The notes under the pieces were generated by a model. The model was given only the letters and a program-made list of their open reading frames with translations. It was not told the DNA's origin and searched no databases. A stretch of 64,000 bases of DNA from contig CM052360.1 of NCBI GenBank assembly GCA_028551475.1, positions 22,824,682-22,888,681 on the forward strand, written 5' to 3'. This document shows, in pieces, positions 11,230-22,649 of this stretch. Position 1 is the stretch's first letter. Each line of letters starts with the position of its first letter. Made by a program: the position numbers and the translations under genes. Source of the DNA: Casuarina equisetifolia. Lineage: Eukaryota > Streptophyta > Magnoliopsida > Fagales > Casuarinaceae.

Positions 11230-13740
11230 TTCTCTTTTTCTTTTTTTCTTTTTGATAAATATGTGAGTTTATTTATTGAAGAATAAGATAATTTAAAGTT
11301 TAAGAGCATATCTCAATATTATAATTTATCTAAGAAAAAATTGAGTTTGGACATCTAGCTATGATATAACAAAACATTCACTTGGATAAATTTAATGTTC
11401 CTAAATAGAAATGCTCTCCTACATAATCTTTTTTTTTAGCCAATAAAACTTATATTTTAAGAACTTTATTTTAAAAACATTTACAATTTTGTTCAAACTA
11501 AATATAATAAATACATGTTAAGAAAAAAATTTAAAAAGCTTTGCAACAAAATCTTTTCCTTTAATTACTTTAATCATCTATTGCAATTTAAAATTTTAAT
11601 CATTAATGTTCCTTTGAAGATCTTGTTGTGTAAAATATTTTGTCAAATTTGCCTAATCCAAGTACATTGAAAAAAAAAGTATGATTTGCCTTCAACTTGA
11701 GAACCATAAAAATTATAATATAGGTTGCCATCAAAATATCAATTCTACCATAAGAAGTTTGTCCCTACATATGAGTCATTCAATGAAATTATATTTGTTA
11801 ATTTCACTTGATGATATCAAGTCATGACATTCAATCTTAATATTAACTTGGCATAATTCTTTTTTTTTTTGGTAGAAGTGTAAGTGTGCATTAATAAGAA
11901 GTAATGTATAGAAGCATAAGGGCATACCCCAGAATTACAAGAATTACAAAAATATAAAGGTTGAAAGCCTTCAAATCTCACTCAAAATGACATTTTCCTT
12001 TGAAGATTTAATATTTTTAAACAAAAAAGCTCTCCCTCGTATAATTTTTCTTGCTTTAGCTAGCATGATTGGAATATCTACTATTTTGCTTTGAAATCGC
12101 CTTCTATTATGTTCTACCCATATACAATAAATGTAAGCTAAAAAAGATAACTTAAAAAGTTTGGCAGCCAAATCCTTTTATTTAGTTACTCTGATTATCC
12201 ATTGCAATTCTTCATTTCATCCTCTAATATTAGGAACTTTCTTTGGGCAGGTAATGCAGATATATGATACTCTCACAAAGTAGTGTGGCAAATAGTTTGT
12301 TCACCCAAGAAGGAAAGAGGATTAGGATTACCAAATCTTAAACTTTGAAATAAAGTCCTTTTGGGACGTATGCTTTGGAACCTTATAAATCTTCCATATG
12401 CTTCTCTATGGAGTAAATGATCCACAGTACCAAATGTAAATGAATTTCAGTAATGCAGTTTAATATCAAAGGTTCTATGGCATGGAGTTGAAGAGGTCTT
12501 CTTAAATTAAGGCATGCACTTACCTTGATTCTTAATCAATTTACCTATTATTGCAAAGAAATTTATTAGCACCTTCAACTAGTAAATGAAAAAGTGAATT
12601 GGTATAATCTCATTTAGACTGGTGGCATCAGCAAACATAATTTCATTGGATGGCTAGTGTGTCAAAATTGACTTTCTACAACAGAAGGCATGGTACGATG
12701 GCTCCCTTCAATTAACTTATATTGTGATTTTTGTCCGTCCTATGTTTAAAATAGGAATCATCTTTTTTTTAAATGTCTATGGACAATGAGGGTTTGGAAA
12801 ACTATCCTTACTCAAAATGGAATTAGATGTCATAATTCCTTATATATGTCTTTACAATAATAAGAAACTCTAAAAAGTGTTATATGATAATTTAGTATAG
12901 CTTAAGAAGACCTCTCCAACTCTATGTTATATTTGCTTTGATGTCAAGATATACAATTGAAGTTTTCTTGCATTTAGTACTATAACTTCATTTAATGTGT
13001 AAGGAAGAACTTGGATAATTAATGAAATTTTAGAGTAACCACCCTAATAGAACCAAATTCCACATTTCAAGATCTAGTAGCACAAGTCCTCTTCAATTTT
13101 TAAGTGAACAAACAGTGAACAAACAATCTATCAAGGGATCTTATAAGTTTTATGATCTTTTTAATTGCCTACTCATAAAAAGTGTTTAATTTTCTTTTCA
13201 ATCTCATAAACGATTTGCCATGGGAGAAGGAACATTTTCATCCAAAACATGTAAATAGAAGTAATAACTAATTTCACCAATTATAACCTTCATGAATAGC
13301 TTAGGTGTCTCATTCCACATCCATTAATTCTTCTCATAATTTTCTCTGTCAAAACCTTACAATCAATGTAAATAAGTGTTTTTGAAGTTAGGGGAACACT
13401 AAGATACCTGATAGGAAGAGTTCTTTTGAAAAATGGAGTGTGATCTAATATTAGAAGCTTTTTTTGCTAAATTAGTCCTAAAAAATGTATGAGTTTTGCT
13501 AAGATTATTATGTAAATCTATGAATGTTGCAAAGTTCTCTAAAGCATTAATGGGACATAACACAAAAAAATAAAAATAAGTCATCAACAAAACAAAGGAT
13601 GAGTAATTTTCTCCCTTTTATAGCGCCAATAATATTTAAAAGTAAAAGTAAAAGTTTTCTCAATAATAATCGTGTCAAGAATCTCTATGACAATGACAAA
13701 TAAATAAGTAGAACTCGTTACATTGGATGACTCACAAAAC
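11230..13740 (-). mobile_element. Old LINE remnant, split by a younger LINE
   Basis: Minus-strand LINE remnant of the plant L1 type. The right part (13,740 down to about 12,840) contains a reverse-transcriptase segment with a decayed DDLFLFF active-site string near 13,560-13,590 and the region following it. The left part (11,861 down to about 11,230) contains the C-terminal zinc-binding and tail region (for example NHTFFF near 11,660-11,690) and a T-rich 3' end. The two halves are separated by a LINE insertion at 11,862-12,834. Many stops and indels are present, and no ORF is intact. Confidence 0.7.
11862..12834 (-). mobile_element. 5'-truncated LINE with internal 5' inversion
   Basis: The 3' part (12,235 down to 11,862) is in minus orientation and ends in a T run on the + strand, the poly(A) tail. 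It encodes the LINE tail FLAYIYCIWVEHNRRRFQ. The adjoining part (12,236 to about 12,834) is the same kind of LINE in plus orientation (FLWAGNAD, then PKKERGLGLPNLKL), covering the end of the RT and the zinc-binding region. The inner junction and the outer edge fit the twin-priming model of L1 insertion. The flanks CATAATTC at about 11,854-11,861 and at about 12,833-12,840 are the probable target-site duplication. The element sits inside an older LINE. Confidence 0.75.
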
Positions 13741-13884
13741 TCATCTCCACGTTACAAGAACAGACAAACAATTATTGAAAATGTGTTTAATCACTCATTT
13801 GGCGTACAAAAGAGAAGAGTTTAAACCTTAATTGTTGTATTAAATCAAAGTTCCAACTAAGAAAGTTTCTTTAAGGAAAGAAAA

Positions 13885-14613
13885 ATGATGGCCAAGAGAG
13901 TGGTGATGCCAATGTTGCTTGTCCTTTTGGTTAAAGGGAAAGCTATTGACGTTGCCTTCACCTCCTTTTTTTTTTTTTGTAGAAAGGTAAATTGTATTAA
14001 TACATATTAAAATAAAAAGTCACCATATCTATGAAAAGATGAAAGTTGGAAGCCTCCAAATCTCACTCAAAATAACATTGCATTGAGAAGATTTTATATT
14101 TCTAAACAAAGAAGCTCTCCCTCGTACTATCTTCTTTATTTTCGCTAAGAGAATAAGGATATCCATTGTTTTCCCTTGAAAACGTCTTCTATTTCGTTCA
14201 ACCCATATATAATAAATACAAGCTAAGAAAGATATCTTGAGGTTTGGCAACTAAATCCCTTCCTCTTATTGCTTTAATCATCCATTGTAATTCTTCATTC
14301 CATCCTCCAATGACACGTCGGATTCCATTCTGAGCAAGAATACTTTTCCAAATCATCCTTGTCCATGCACATTCAAAAAAGAGATGCCTTCACCTCCTTT
14401 ATTCCTTCTTCACTTCCCAACCTACTTTTTCACTTTTCTGAACTTGACGAAGTTCAACGTCGATCGTATTTTCGCTTTCGCAGAGCAATTGAAGCTTGTA
14501 GGCGAGAAAAGGAGCTACATGGTGTGGACGACTTTGAATATCATTTTTGTATTGTTCACGACTTTTTGCAATGTACTGAACGTTGTCGCCAATTAAGGAT
14601 CGGAGTATTTTAG
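13885..14613 (+). pseudogene. Small ORF of unknown function disrupted by a LINE
   Basis: If the LINE at 13,969-14,384 and one copy of its 16-bp target duplication are ignored, an uninterrupted reading frame of 98 codons runs from ATG 13,885 to a stop at 14,611-14,613. The start of this frame is hydrophobic (VVMPMLLVLLV), like a weak signal peptide. The rest is charged and contains no domain I recognise. It may be one exon or a fragment of a longer gene, or chance. The overlapping ORFs at 14,384-14,596 (+) and 14,399-14,719 (-) are equally anonymous. Confidence 0.3.
13969..14384 (-). mobile_element. 5'-truncated LINE insertion with 16-bp TSD
   Basis: A 416-bp insertion in minus orientation. 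It starts with a T run on the + strand (the poly(A) tail) and encodes the LINE C-terminal tail ISFLACIYYIWVERNRRRFQ. It is flanked by a perfect 16-bp direct repeat TGCCTTCACCTCCTTT at 13,953-13,968 and 14,385-14,400. It belongs to the same LINE family as the copies at 11,862, 38,586 and 52,385, and differs from the long LINE at 18,812. Confidence 0.92.
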
Positions 14614-14849
14614 AGCATGTACTTCTCTGCCTAAAAACCCATGGCAAAAATGTGAGACTTGTTGCAACTTGTTTGGAGAATCTTTGTGAAACCCATATCA
14701 AGAAGCATCTAAATCTCAATTATATGCGAGTTCCATGAGCACCAGCTTTAGATTCCGTAAATGTGTTCCCTAATTTCGTTTTTGTTACTACCTTGGGATG
14801 ATATCTTGCGCATAATTACTTCATGGCTTTAGATATCCATTAATCATAT

Positions 14850-15059
14850 ATTTGGGTCGGATATTTGGTGCACTAAAATACGAGCAGATGCTGCCGGTTC
14901 TGCTGAGATCACCACATCATTGGATCGAACACCTTTGGCCGGGTCGTCAGCAGGAGGGACTTTGTGATCAGGCATGAATCTTTCCATTCGACCATCTTTG
15001 TATACTTTGAAGAAGGGGAAGAATTCGTGGAGAACCTCAGCGTTTGCCGATGATTCCAT
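14850..15059 (-). pseudogene. N-terminal fragment of a carboxylesterase (CXE-like)
   Basis: The minus-strand frame from an ATG at 15,059 reads FFPFFKVYKDGRMERFMP and KVPPADDPAKGVRSNDVVIS. This matches the first 60-odd residues of the intact carboxylesterase just upstream at 15,907-16,815 (FFRVYKDGRVERLL, KDITIS). Similarity ends at about ARILV, and a stop follows after 71 codons. The HGG and GDSAG motifs and the rest of the alpha/beta hydrolase core are missing. This is a truncated tandem duplicate. The nominal ORF starts earlier, at 15,173, but family alignment favours the internal Met. Confidence 0.8.
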
Positions 15060-15906
15060 TTGCGTATTATGCTCGTTGCGAATAAAGAATGGTTCGTTTC
15101 TTGTACTCAAAGGCTGCTGATCATATGTAATAATGAACCTTGTTTGAACCAGACCATTTACTGACGGAATCAAAGCTGCCTCTACCTAAATTTAATACCC
15201 GTTGGTCTTGCTATGAGTCTAGTAGGACCTCTCAAGTTCAGGAGAAGAAATGGTGCTAGGCAACAAACACTTGTTAGGTAAGACAGGCAGCTATGTCTAT
15301 TATTCTCCCAACCAAAGTCATGGTCAAAGCCAAAGACATGGGGTCAGCCCGGAAATTTTAGGCGGCGTTGTTCTCTGCCTTAAGCAGGTAGCTTCGTGAA
15401 AATATCACTTTTCAACTGTCGTATTAGTTTTCTACATGCTTGGTTAACGAGGTATATTCGGAGCAACTAATCAAAGAGTTGAGTGTTTTTCAGTAACATT
15501 GCGGCTTTCTGGTCCTTTTCAATGGCTTTGAAAGGAAAGGGAAAACAATTGCATAATAATTAAGCATGAAAACCATGCACACAGTTGATGTCAAACCTGA
15601 AATCTATTAGTTCTAAATAGCATCTTCTCCTAACTGAGTCAGTTGCTTCTTGATAAATATGTTATTTTCTTGTGATTCAATTTGAGGATTAAGCAGGCTT
15701 CATAATATTTCGATACCATAAAAAGAACAAAAAAAAAAGTAACTAAATATGTTTATTATAACAACGTAAATGTCCAGTAATATCACCATTACATTTCCTT
15801 AAACCACCAGCTAAAACCCGTTATTTTGCTAATAGTTCGGAGCCCGTGAAAGGGGAAACGATAAACACTGAAAACATATTTAAAAAGCTCATCCGAACGG
15901 AGGGGC
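15060..15906. other. Spacer between carboxylesterase gene and its fragment
   Basis: No gene is visible. The right end presumably holds the 3' UTR of the minus-strand carboxylesterase. No recognisable repeat or remaining hydrolase core was seen. Confidence 0.5.
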
Positions 15907-16815
15907 CTAATCCTGGTTCATGAAAGTAGCCATCCGTTTCAGGAGGTCCAGAGCTTTCTCAGTACCTGGATTAAACAAATGGAAAACATGGTCCTCCCCT
16001 TCCGTCTCCACGATGTCAACTACCCCACCCCAACCACTCTTCTTCAGTGACTCGTAGTAAGTCCATCCGCGGTCCTTCAATTTGTCTTTCTCTGCAACAA
16101 AAACCAGCACCCTTGGACACCCCAGGCATGACAATTTGGAATCTGCAACCGGATTTATACGTGGGTCATCAGGTCCACTCAGTGTAGGGAAGATGAACCT
16201 AATCAATTCCTGAGGCTCGTCATTCCCAAAATATGGATGGATTATAATCGTTCCTGCGATCTTTAACCCCACCAGGCCATCGATCCCCGCTTGCCTCGCC
16301 ATGCTGTGCGAGATGTTAGCTCCAGCACTATCGCCAGCCAGGAAAACTCGCTCAAAATCCCCGTGATCTTTAAGCCAAGCCTCAGGACCCTCACCCTTGC
16401 TGTGTGCCGCGACCCATTGCATGGCGGCCCATGTATCCTCGTACGCAATCGGGAGAGGGTCCTCTGGGGCCCTTCTGTAGTGGATGGACACTGCCACAAC
16501 GTTTGCTTCGGCGGCTAAAGAACTGACATGTTTGTGGTAAAGAGGGGAGAAGGGGGATTCAATGCAAAAGGCTCCGCCGTGGATGTAAATAAGGAGGGGA
16601 AGCTTGCGGGCGGAGCTGGTGGTTTTGGGGAGGAAAAGGCGGGCAGCCAAGCCTGTTTCTTGTGAGATCGTGATGTCTTTGGACTGGACGTCGGTAGGGG
16701 GATCCGTGGTGGGCGGCACAGTTTCGGTGCCGAGGAGCCTCTCGACTCTACCATCTTTGTAGACTCTGAAGAACGGAGGGAAATCATGGGCTACTTCGTC
16801 GGTGCTTGGATCCAT
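15907..16815 (-). CDS. CXE: Carboxylesterase, plant CXE family (alpha/beta hydrolase fold 3)
   Basis: Single-exon 302-residue protein with all hallmarks of the plant CXE/GID1-related hydrolases. The N-terminal motif is FFRVYKDGRVERLL. The oxyanion-hole motif HGGAFC is at residues 79-84, followed by HYRRAPEDPLP (112-122). The nucleophile elbow GDSAGANI (161-168) has Ser163, and the probable acid is Asp244 (AEKDKLKDRG) with catalytic His276 (GEDHVFHLF). The triad is therefore complete. CXE enzymes hydrolyse short acyl esters of small metabolites in the cytosol; the true substrate cannot be read from sequence. At 302 residues it is slightly shorter than the usual 310-340. The catalytic His distinguishes it from GID1 receptors, which have lost it. 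A truncated relative lies 0.85 kb downstream. It lies on the minus strand and interrupts the cupredoxin array. Confidence 0.95.
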   Translation of the reverse strand: MDPSTDEVAHDFPPFFRVYKDGRVERLLGTETVPPTTDPPTDVQSKDITISQETGLAARLFLPKTTSSARKLPLLIYIHGGAFCIESPFSPLYHKHVSSLAAEANVVAVSIHYRRAPEDPLPIAYEDTWAAMQWVAAHSKGEGPEAWLKDHGDFERVFLAGDSAGANISHSMARQAGIDGLVGLKIAGTIIIHPYFGNDEPQELIRFIFPTLSGPDDPRINPVADSKLSCLGCPRVLVFVAEKDKLKDRGWTYYESLKKSGWGGVVDIVETEGEDHVFHLFNPGTEKALDLLKRMATFMNQD

Positions 16816-18480
16816 TGCGTAGAGACTCTACGAGAATCAGATCCGCCTATGGCTTTCTTGGTTCATGGGAAAAATGATAGGACGAGAGGGTTGTTGAGGG
16901 GGTCAACGAAGACTCATCAAAATAGTTTGGTGATAAAGTCTCCAGCGCATTAAAAAAGGACAAACTTGTTCATGGCTCGTGATTCTTAAGTTGTCCATTC
17001 ACTGTGGATTAGACTTGATAGAAAGTAAAGGAAACCACCTGGCAGATTCCTCTGCCTTTATATGTAGTGACCTAGCATTTGTAGCTTTTTTAAAAATTAT
17101 TATATTAGTATATTACTTTTTTTTAAAAAAAAAAAGGTGGATGTGCTTTGGATGGTACACATCAAGGAACTTGATATTCAGCTACCGACACATCTCTCAA
17201 ATAATATGTGGATTATTTTGAAAGGACGTTTTCGTTTGATGAAGTTCATGATTGTAACCAGGTTTTATCTTTCCTCGGGCAAAACTATTCATCACTGGAA
17301 TGGTGAAGTACCAGATCTGATGGAAAAGAGCTCCAAGCAGTGCAACAAGCAGTAGGGAGATGCCTGCTGTAGAGGTTTCTGGACGTAAAATGTGGGACTC
17401 AAGTAAACAAGAGGTAACAAAAAGAGTACTACTCAGAAGAGGGGTGCAAAATAACGCAAGGATCAAGGTATATAGGTGGTAATTATTTAAGGGTTAATTG
17501 TATGCACTACTTTTTATATTTTTACACGGTAAAGATACTATGCTTAGTTTTATTTATTAAATAAAATATATCATGGTATCGCCTTGTTTCTTTTTGAAAA
17601 AGGAAAAAGAAAGAAAGAAAGAAAGAAAGAAAGCATATAGGTGGAACACAAGTAGGGACGAGAGCAAGAGGTGAGTTTGAAGGCGAAGGAAATAAGATTT
17701 TTAGTGGGCCTGAAACCCGCAAAGGCCTTGTGTGGTTGGGAAACGGCAAAGGGTGCTGTAAAAGATATAATCGCAGGAAAAATGAGGAAGAAAAGACAGT
17801 ATACAATATATTCTGTTTTTTTTTTTTTTGAGAATCTATCTGTATATAAGAAATATAATATATTACTATATTGACAATGTAGAGGATACATCGTCTTTCA
17901 ATATATCTGTTCATCTCAGTGTGAGAAAACACATCTCATAGGGATTTAATCTGTGTGAGTGAATGTTTATTTAAAGCTTAGATTTTTTTAATATGATTTT
18001 TTCTCTTTTTTAATATTTTTAAGAAAAAAAATAGAATTGACTTAGAAGAATCTATATATGGAACACAACAAATATTATGTTAATAAAATGATATACACAT
18101 TAAACATCAACGTCAATATACATTTAAGATTTCAATAAAAAGAATTAATCTAGAGAATTAGAGAGATTTATTTGAATAGATCATTCTAAGGATATAACTT
18201 ATAAATGTTTTATAGGATGTTGCTTTTGTAATAATTAAGTTGGTTATGCATGCAAAGAAAATAACTAGGTGGTCACTTCACCATGTTAACAAGTACGTAG
18301 TTTAGTTCGAAATCAACTTTGTCTAAAATTCCTTGAACAAAGATAGGACTACTTCTTCTATTCATTCAATAAAATCATTTATAATGATATATAATTCTTA
18401 ACCTTTCATAAAAAAAAAACAAAAAACAAAAAACAAAAGCAGAAACATGGCTACAAAAATTAGAGAGCATTCACTTTCTT
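16816..18480. other. Upstream region of carboxylesterase and anonymous spacer
   Basis: The first few hundred bases are the carboxylesterase promoter and leader; no convincing TATA box was picked out. An 89-codon minus ORF at 17,197-17,466 is strongly hydrophobic at its start but has no recognisable family. A (GAAA)n run lies near 17,606-17,633 and a T run near 17,815-17,830. Long ORFs around them are low-complexity and not believed. 17,940-18,480 is AT-rich with no feature. Confidence 0.4.
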
Positions 18481-18798
18481 CTCACACAAAATTATGCTCA
18501 TCAATCTTTCTTATTAGCCTTATAAGAACATTCATGTATATATAGAGAAATCATCTACAATAACAAGAACAAAACGTTGACCTTTTAAGCCAATTGTTTT
18601 CATAGGGTCCAATTAGATCCATGTGTAAAACTTGTATAGGAGCCGTGGTTGGGATACAATCTTTAGGTTCAAAACTGTTTTTAGTTTATTTGCTTTGCAA
18701 ACAATCACCACAAATAAAAGTCCTTCACCAATTTTTTCTTGCTTTTCCATTTGACTAAAAGGAAGATACCCTGGTCTTTTATGCCATACCAGACAATT
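18480..18798 (-). mobile_element. Ty1/copia pol remnant, left half (split by LINE)
   Basis: On the minus strand this reads a copia GAG-pre-integrase-like motif (VWHKRPGYLPFSQMEK, compare WHKRLGH). It is followed by an integrase zinc-finger-like stretch and, with one frameshift, a VLHMDLIGP-like and VLVIVDDFS-like integrase start near 18,520-18,620. The frame continues into 24,703-24,870 once the LINE at 18,812-24,689 is taken out, so the LINE landed in this older element. Confidence 0.7.
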
Positions 18799-18922
18799 GA
18801 GATACAAATCTTTTTTTTTTTTTTTGTGAAAGGTCAAATTATATATCACCCGTAAAAAAATTTACAAATTATTCAATTACAAAATATCATCATCTAAGTT
18901 CAAATATTGCACTTGATAAATT

Positions 18923-21100
18923 CTAAAGTTCTTGTAAAAATTTATTACAATTTATAAACTTGACTCCTCTAGTAAATGAAATCTTCCCTCTCACATCCTT
19001 TTTTATTTTAGCAATAATAGTTGAATTATCTAGAGTTGTAACGTTGAATCTTCTTCTATTCCTTTCTCTCCAAATGTGATACAATACGGCCTTGAAAAAT
19101 ATACTAAGCAAAGTTGCTGCAAAACTCTTCCTCTTAATAGTCTTGATCATCCAACATATTTCAACTTTCCAGTATTCAATTCTTCGAGTTAATCCATTCA
19201 TGCTTAGCAAAGCCTTCTAGATGTAGTTTGTAAACCTACATTAAAAAATAAATGTTTTTGTGATTCTTCTTCTTGTTGGCAGAGGTTGCATTGTAGATCC
19301 ACTGAACTATTCCATTTAGCCACCCTATCTGCTGTGGATAGTTTGTCTTTCAAAGTGATCCAATAGACAAAATTATACTTTGGTACTCCTTTCCAGACAA
19401 GTCTTACCCATTCAGTATCTTCTTTGTACTCTCTTAATGCTACATAACTTTTGGCAATATTGTATTCTGAGTCTGTCACCTATTGCGTAAGTTCACTTTT
19501 TACTTGTAAAATATTTCTAAAGCTCCAAGCTAGTGATCCTTTCATCTCAACTTCTAATACATTCATTTCCTTCAAATTTTTTGTTATCATCCATTTAACC
19601 CATAAAAATTTTGTGTTGGGGTGCACAAGAGATCATAAAAGTTTTCCAATTGCCGTCCTATTCTAAGTATGAATGTCTATCAAACCTAGTCCTCCAGAAA
19701 TTTTAGGCCAACAAACTTCTTTCCATGCCACTTTCGCTACACATCGTCCATTAGATTTACCTGCCCAAAGAAAGGTTCTAATCCTTTTTTCAATTTCATA
19801 AAGAGTCTATTTTGGCAATAGAAAAATTTGCATCCAATATGTTTGCAATGAGAACAGAACACTTTTTGCTAGCTGCAGTCTCCCTCCATAATTAATATGC
19901 TTAGACTCCCACCCTTCAATTCTCCTTAATATCTTTTCTATCAAGATAACACAATCTAGGTTAGAGAGTCTTTTAGTAATCAATGGAACTCCCAACTATT
20001 TTATGGGAAGTTGACTTTATCGGATAAGAATATGATCAAGTATTAGAGCCTTGTCCTGTTCAGACAAGCCTGAAAAGAAAATTTAACACTTTTTTGGATG
20101 CATCTTCAGACCTGTTATATCTTCAAACTCTTACATAGCATCTAATAAACATAATATAAACTCAATATCTCCATGAGCAAACAGGAAAAGATCATCAGCA
20201 AAGCATAGATGAGTAATCTTCTCTTTAGAGCATTTCCAATGAAATTTAAACCTTCTAGAAGAGACTTTCTTTTGTATAATTCTGTTAAGAATCTCCATCA
20301 CAATAACAAAGAGAAAAAGAGAGAAAGGGTCTCCTTGTCTAAGTCCCTTTGCCCCCTTAAAAAAACCTGTATAAGAGTCATTGATGTTCACAGAATATCC
20401 AACAGTAGTTATGCAACTTTCAATCAGCAATCTAAATTTTTCTGGGAACTTCAAAACTTTTAGAGTATTTAGAATAGCATTCTAATCTATTGAATCATAT
20501 GCTTTCATAATATCAACCTTAATTGTTACCCTTTTCCCATGAATACCTTTGTGATAATTGTGTATTAACTCTTGACATAATAAAATATTTTTTTTAATGT
20601 TCCTTCCTGGCACAAAAGCTGTTTGACAAGGATGTATGAAATGAGACAAAACTATACTTAATCTTCCTGCCACAATTTTAGATATGATCTTGTACAACAC
20701 ATTGCAACAAGAGATTGGTCTAAAATCTTTTATATTAGTGGCATTAATTTTCTTAGGGACAAGGGATATTACCGTTGAATTTATGCTTCGCAGTAGCTGT
20801 CTTTTTAAAAAGAAAGCTATAACTACATCTTCTATGTCACTCCCTATAATACTCAAGCTTTCTTGAAAAAAATGCTATTATATCCATCAGGACCTAAAGC
20901 TTTGTAATCACCAATAGTATTAAAGATCTTTTGTATTTCTTCTCTTTGAACATCTGCTATAAGGCTTCTCTTTATCTCTTCTGAGATTTCCATAGGAAAT
21001 AACTCTCTTAATTTTGCTTCTGATGATTGAAGTTGGTTTGCCCTCCCTAGCAAGTTTTGATAGTAACTTAGAATTTTGTTCTTTATCATTTCAAAATCTT
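18923..21100 (-). pseudogene. LINE ORF2, reverse transcriptase and C-terminal part
   Basis: Frame-broken continuation of ORF2. Segments are 21,089-20,853 (RT N-terminal region, GDYKALGPDGYN), 20,856-20,482 (FRPISCCNVLYKIISKIV, and VKVDIMKAYDSID-like KVDIMKAYD), 20,454-20,131 (GLRQGDPFSLF, active-site CFADDLFLF), and 19,995-19,807 (PLITKRLSNLDC). The C-terminal zinc-binding region at 19,479-19,204 has CNLCQQEEESQKHLFF, and the tail at 19,210-18,923 has IWRERNRRRF. The catalytic ADD is intact, but stops separate the segments. Confidence 0.85.
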
Positions 21101-21439
21101 CAGTAAGTTACCCATCATCTATTTCTAGCTTGACAATATGATTTTTTGCTATACTCTTCATCATGCTTCTAAAAAAGACTTTATTGTTATAATCTCCCTC
21201 TTTCAGCCAAGTATTTCTTAATTTTTGCTTCAAAAGTATTTCTTCATGCTTGTTATGTACTAGTAACTTTTCTAACTACTCATTTCCTTCATTACGCAAT
21301 TGGGTACTTGAAGGGTCATCAAAAAGCTTTCCTTGTGTTATTTGTAGTTGCTTCCTTGCTATCTCTATTTTCCTTGGTAATTCTCCAAATTTCTCTCTAT
21401 TTAGCTTTCTCAACTCGTTTTTCATTTCCTTCAACTTTA

Positions 21440-22273
21440 TCATATTTTATACATTATAGTGCCCTTAACCCTTTGTTGCCAAATATTCTTCACTACTATC
21501 ATAAATTGAGGGTTGTCTTGCCAAAAGTTGAAAAATCTAAAGACACTTTTCTGTCTTGGTCTATTATTGTCCACCTTGATAATGCAAGGACTATGCTCTA
21601 ACAATCCAGGAGTACTAAATTCAATGGAGAAATCTGCATTACTTTGCAGCCATTTAGGATTTACCAAACATCTATCCAATTTACTGCCTTTGAATCCTAT
21701 TCCTTTACCTTTGTTCGTCCATGATAGAAGAGGTCCTACAAAGTTTGGTTCTATAAGTTCTACATCACTTATGAACTTATTGAAATCTTCTATTCCTTCT
21801 ATCCATCTACTAGCTACACTGACCCTTTCATTTAAATTCCTCACTGTATTAAAATCTCCTACTAATAACCATTGATTGTCCTTTCCATAATTGTTATAAC
21901 ATTGTGTGAGATTACTCCAAAGATTCTTCTGTTCATTTGCTGCATTTGCTGCATAGATAGCAGATAAGTACCATACTTCATGCCCCTCTTCCACTTTACA
22001 ATTCACTACATGTTTAGAACTACTAAGCACTGGGATGTTGAGTTGTGGTTTTTTCCATACAATCCAAATCCTACCATTTTCATTATCTCTATAATTGTGA
22101 ATAAAATCCCATTGGGGAAAAAGAAAATCTATTACCCATTGTGCTTTATCTTCTTTTATTTTGTATTCTAATAAAATGACAATGTCAGCTTTAGTATTCT
22201 TGATAACTTCTCGTACCTCCTTTTGTTTAGGGCTTTTATTCATACCCTTAACATTCCATGAGAATATGATCAT
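21440..22273 (-). pseudogene. LINE ORF2 N-terminal apurinic/apyrimidinic endonuclease
   Basis: An open 277-codon stretch matching the endonuclease/exonuclease/phosphatase domain of plant L1 ORF2. It has an SWNVKGMN start, LLEYK in place of the usual LQETK, WLLVGDFNTV and SWTNKG, and a C-terminal LLEHSPCII (compare SDHSP). The catalytic ETK Glu and the SDH Asp/His region look partly altered (EYK and EHS). The frame ends at a TGA where a Trp codon is expected, then continues as RT further left. Confidence 0.85.
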
Positions 22274-22649
22274 TTGTCTGAGGGTATAGTGCTTTCTCCT
22301 TCAACACCTTCAAAACCTACAATCTCAATGCATCTTGCTTCATTTGATTCCTGATGATTATTTATTAGCACACTAAACCTATTACTGGAGTTGTCCTTCT
22401 CACATGTATTCCTTTTAGGGCTCCTTTTGTTTCCCCTTCTATTCACACTTGTTTTATTACTTTGTTCTAATTTGGCCTTTGGACTTATGGTGGATTCAAC
22501 TTCATGTGTTGTTAAATTTGCAATCTTATCTCTTATATCCTTATGTCCTTGGTCCTCAAAAACTTGATCTTCATTACTTTTATCCGAATGTTCTTTATCC
22601 TCACATTCTTCATCATAGTTCTCCGTTTAACTTAATGGCTTTTGTACTA

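Noticed and set aside
11862-12834. Head-to-head pair of two independent LINE insertions
   Set aside because: The 5' part lacks its own poly(A) tail and TSD, and the break coordinates fit one twin-primed insertion better.
15907-16815. GID1 gibberellin receptor
   Set aside because: The catalytic His (GEDHVFHLF) is retained, whereas GID1 receptors have replaced it, and the N-terminal lid of GID1 is absent.
17522-17932. Two long overlapping minus ORFs
   Set aside because: They are driven by (GAAA)n and poly-T tracts, giving Phe/Leu/Lys-rich low-complexity peptides with no domain.
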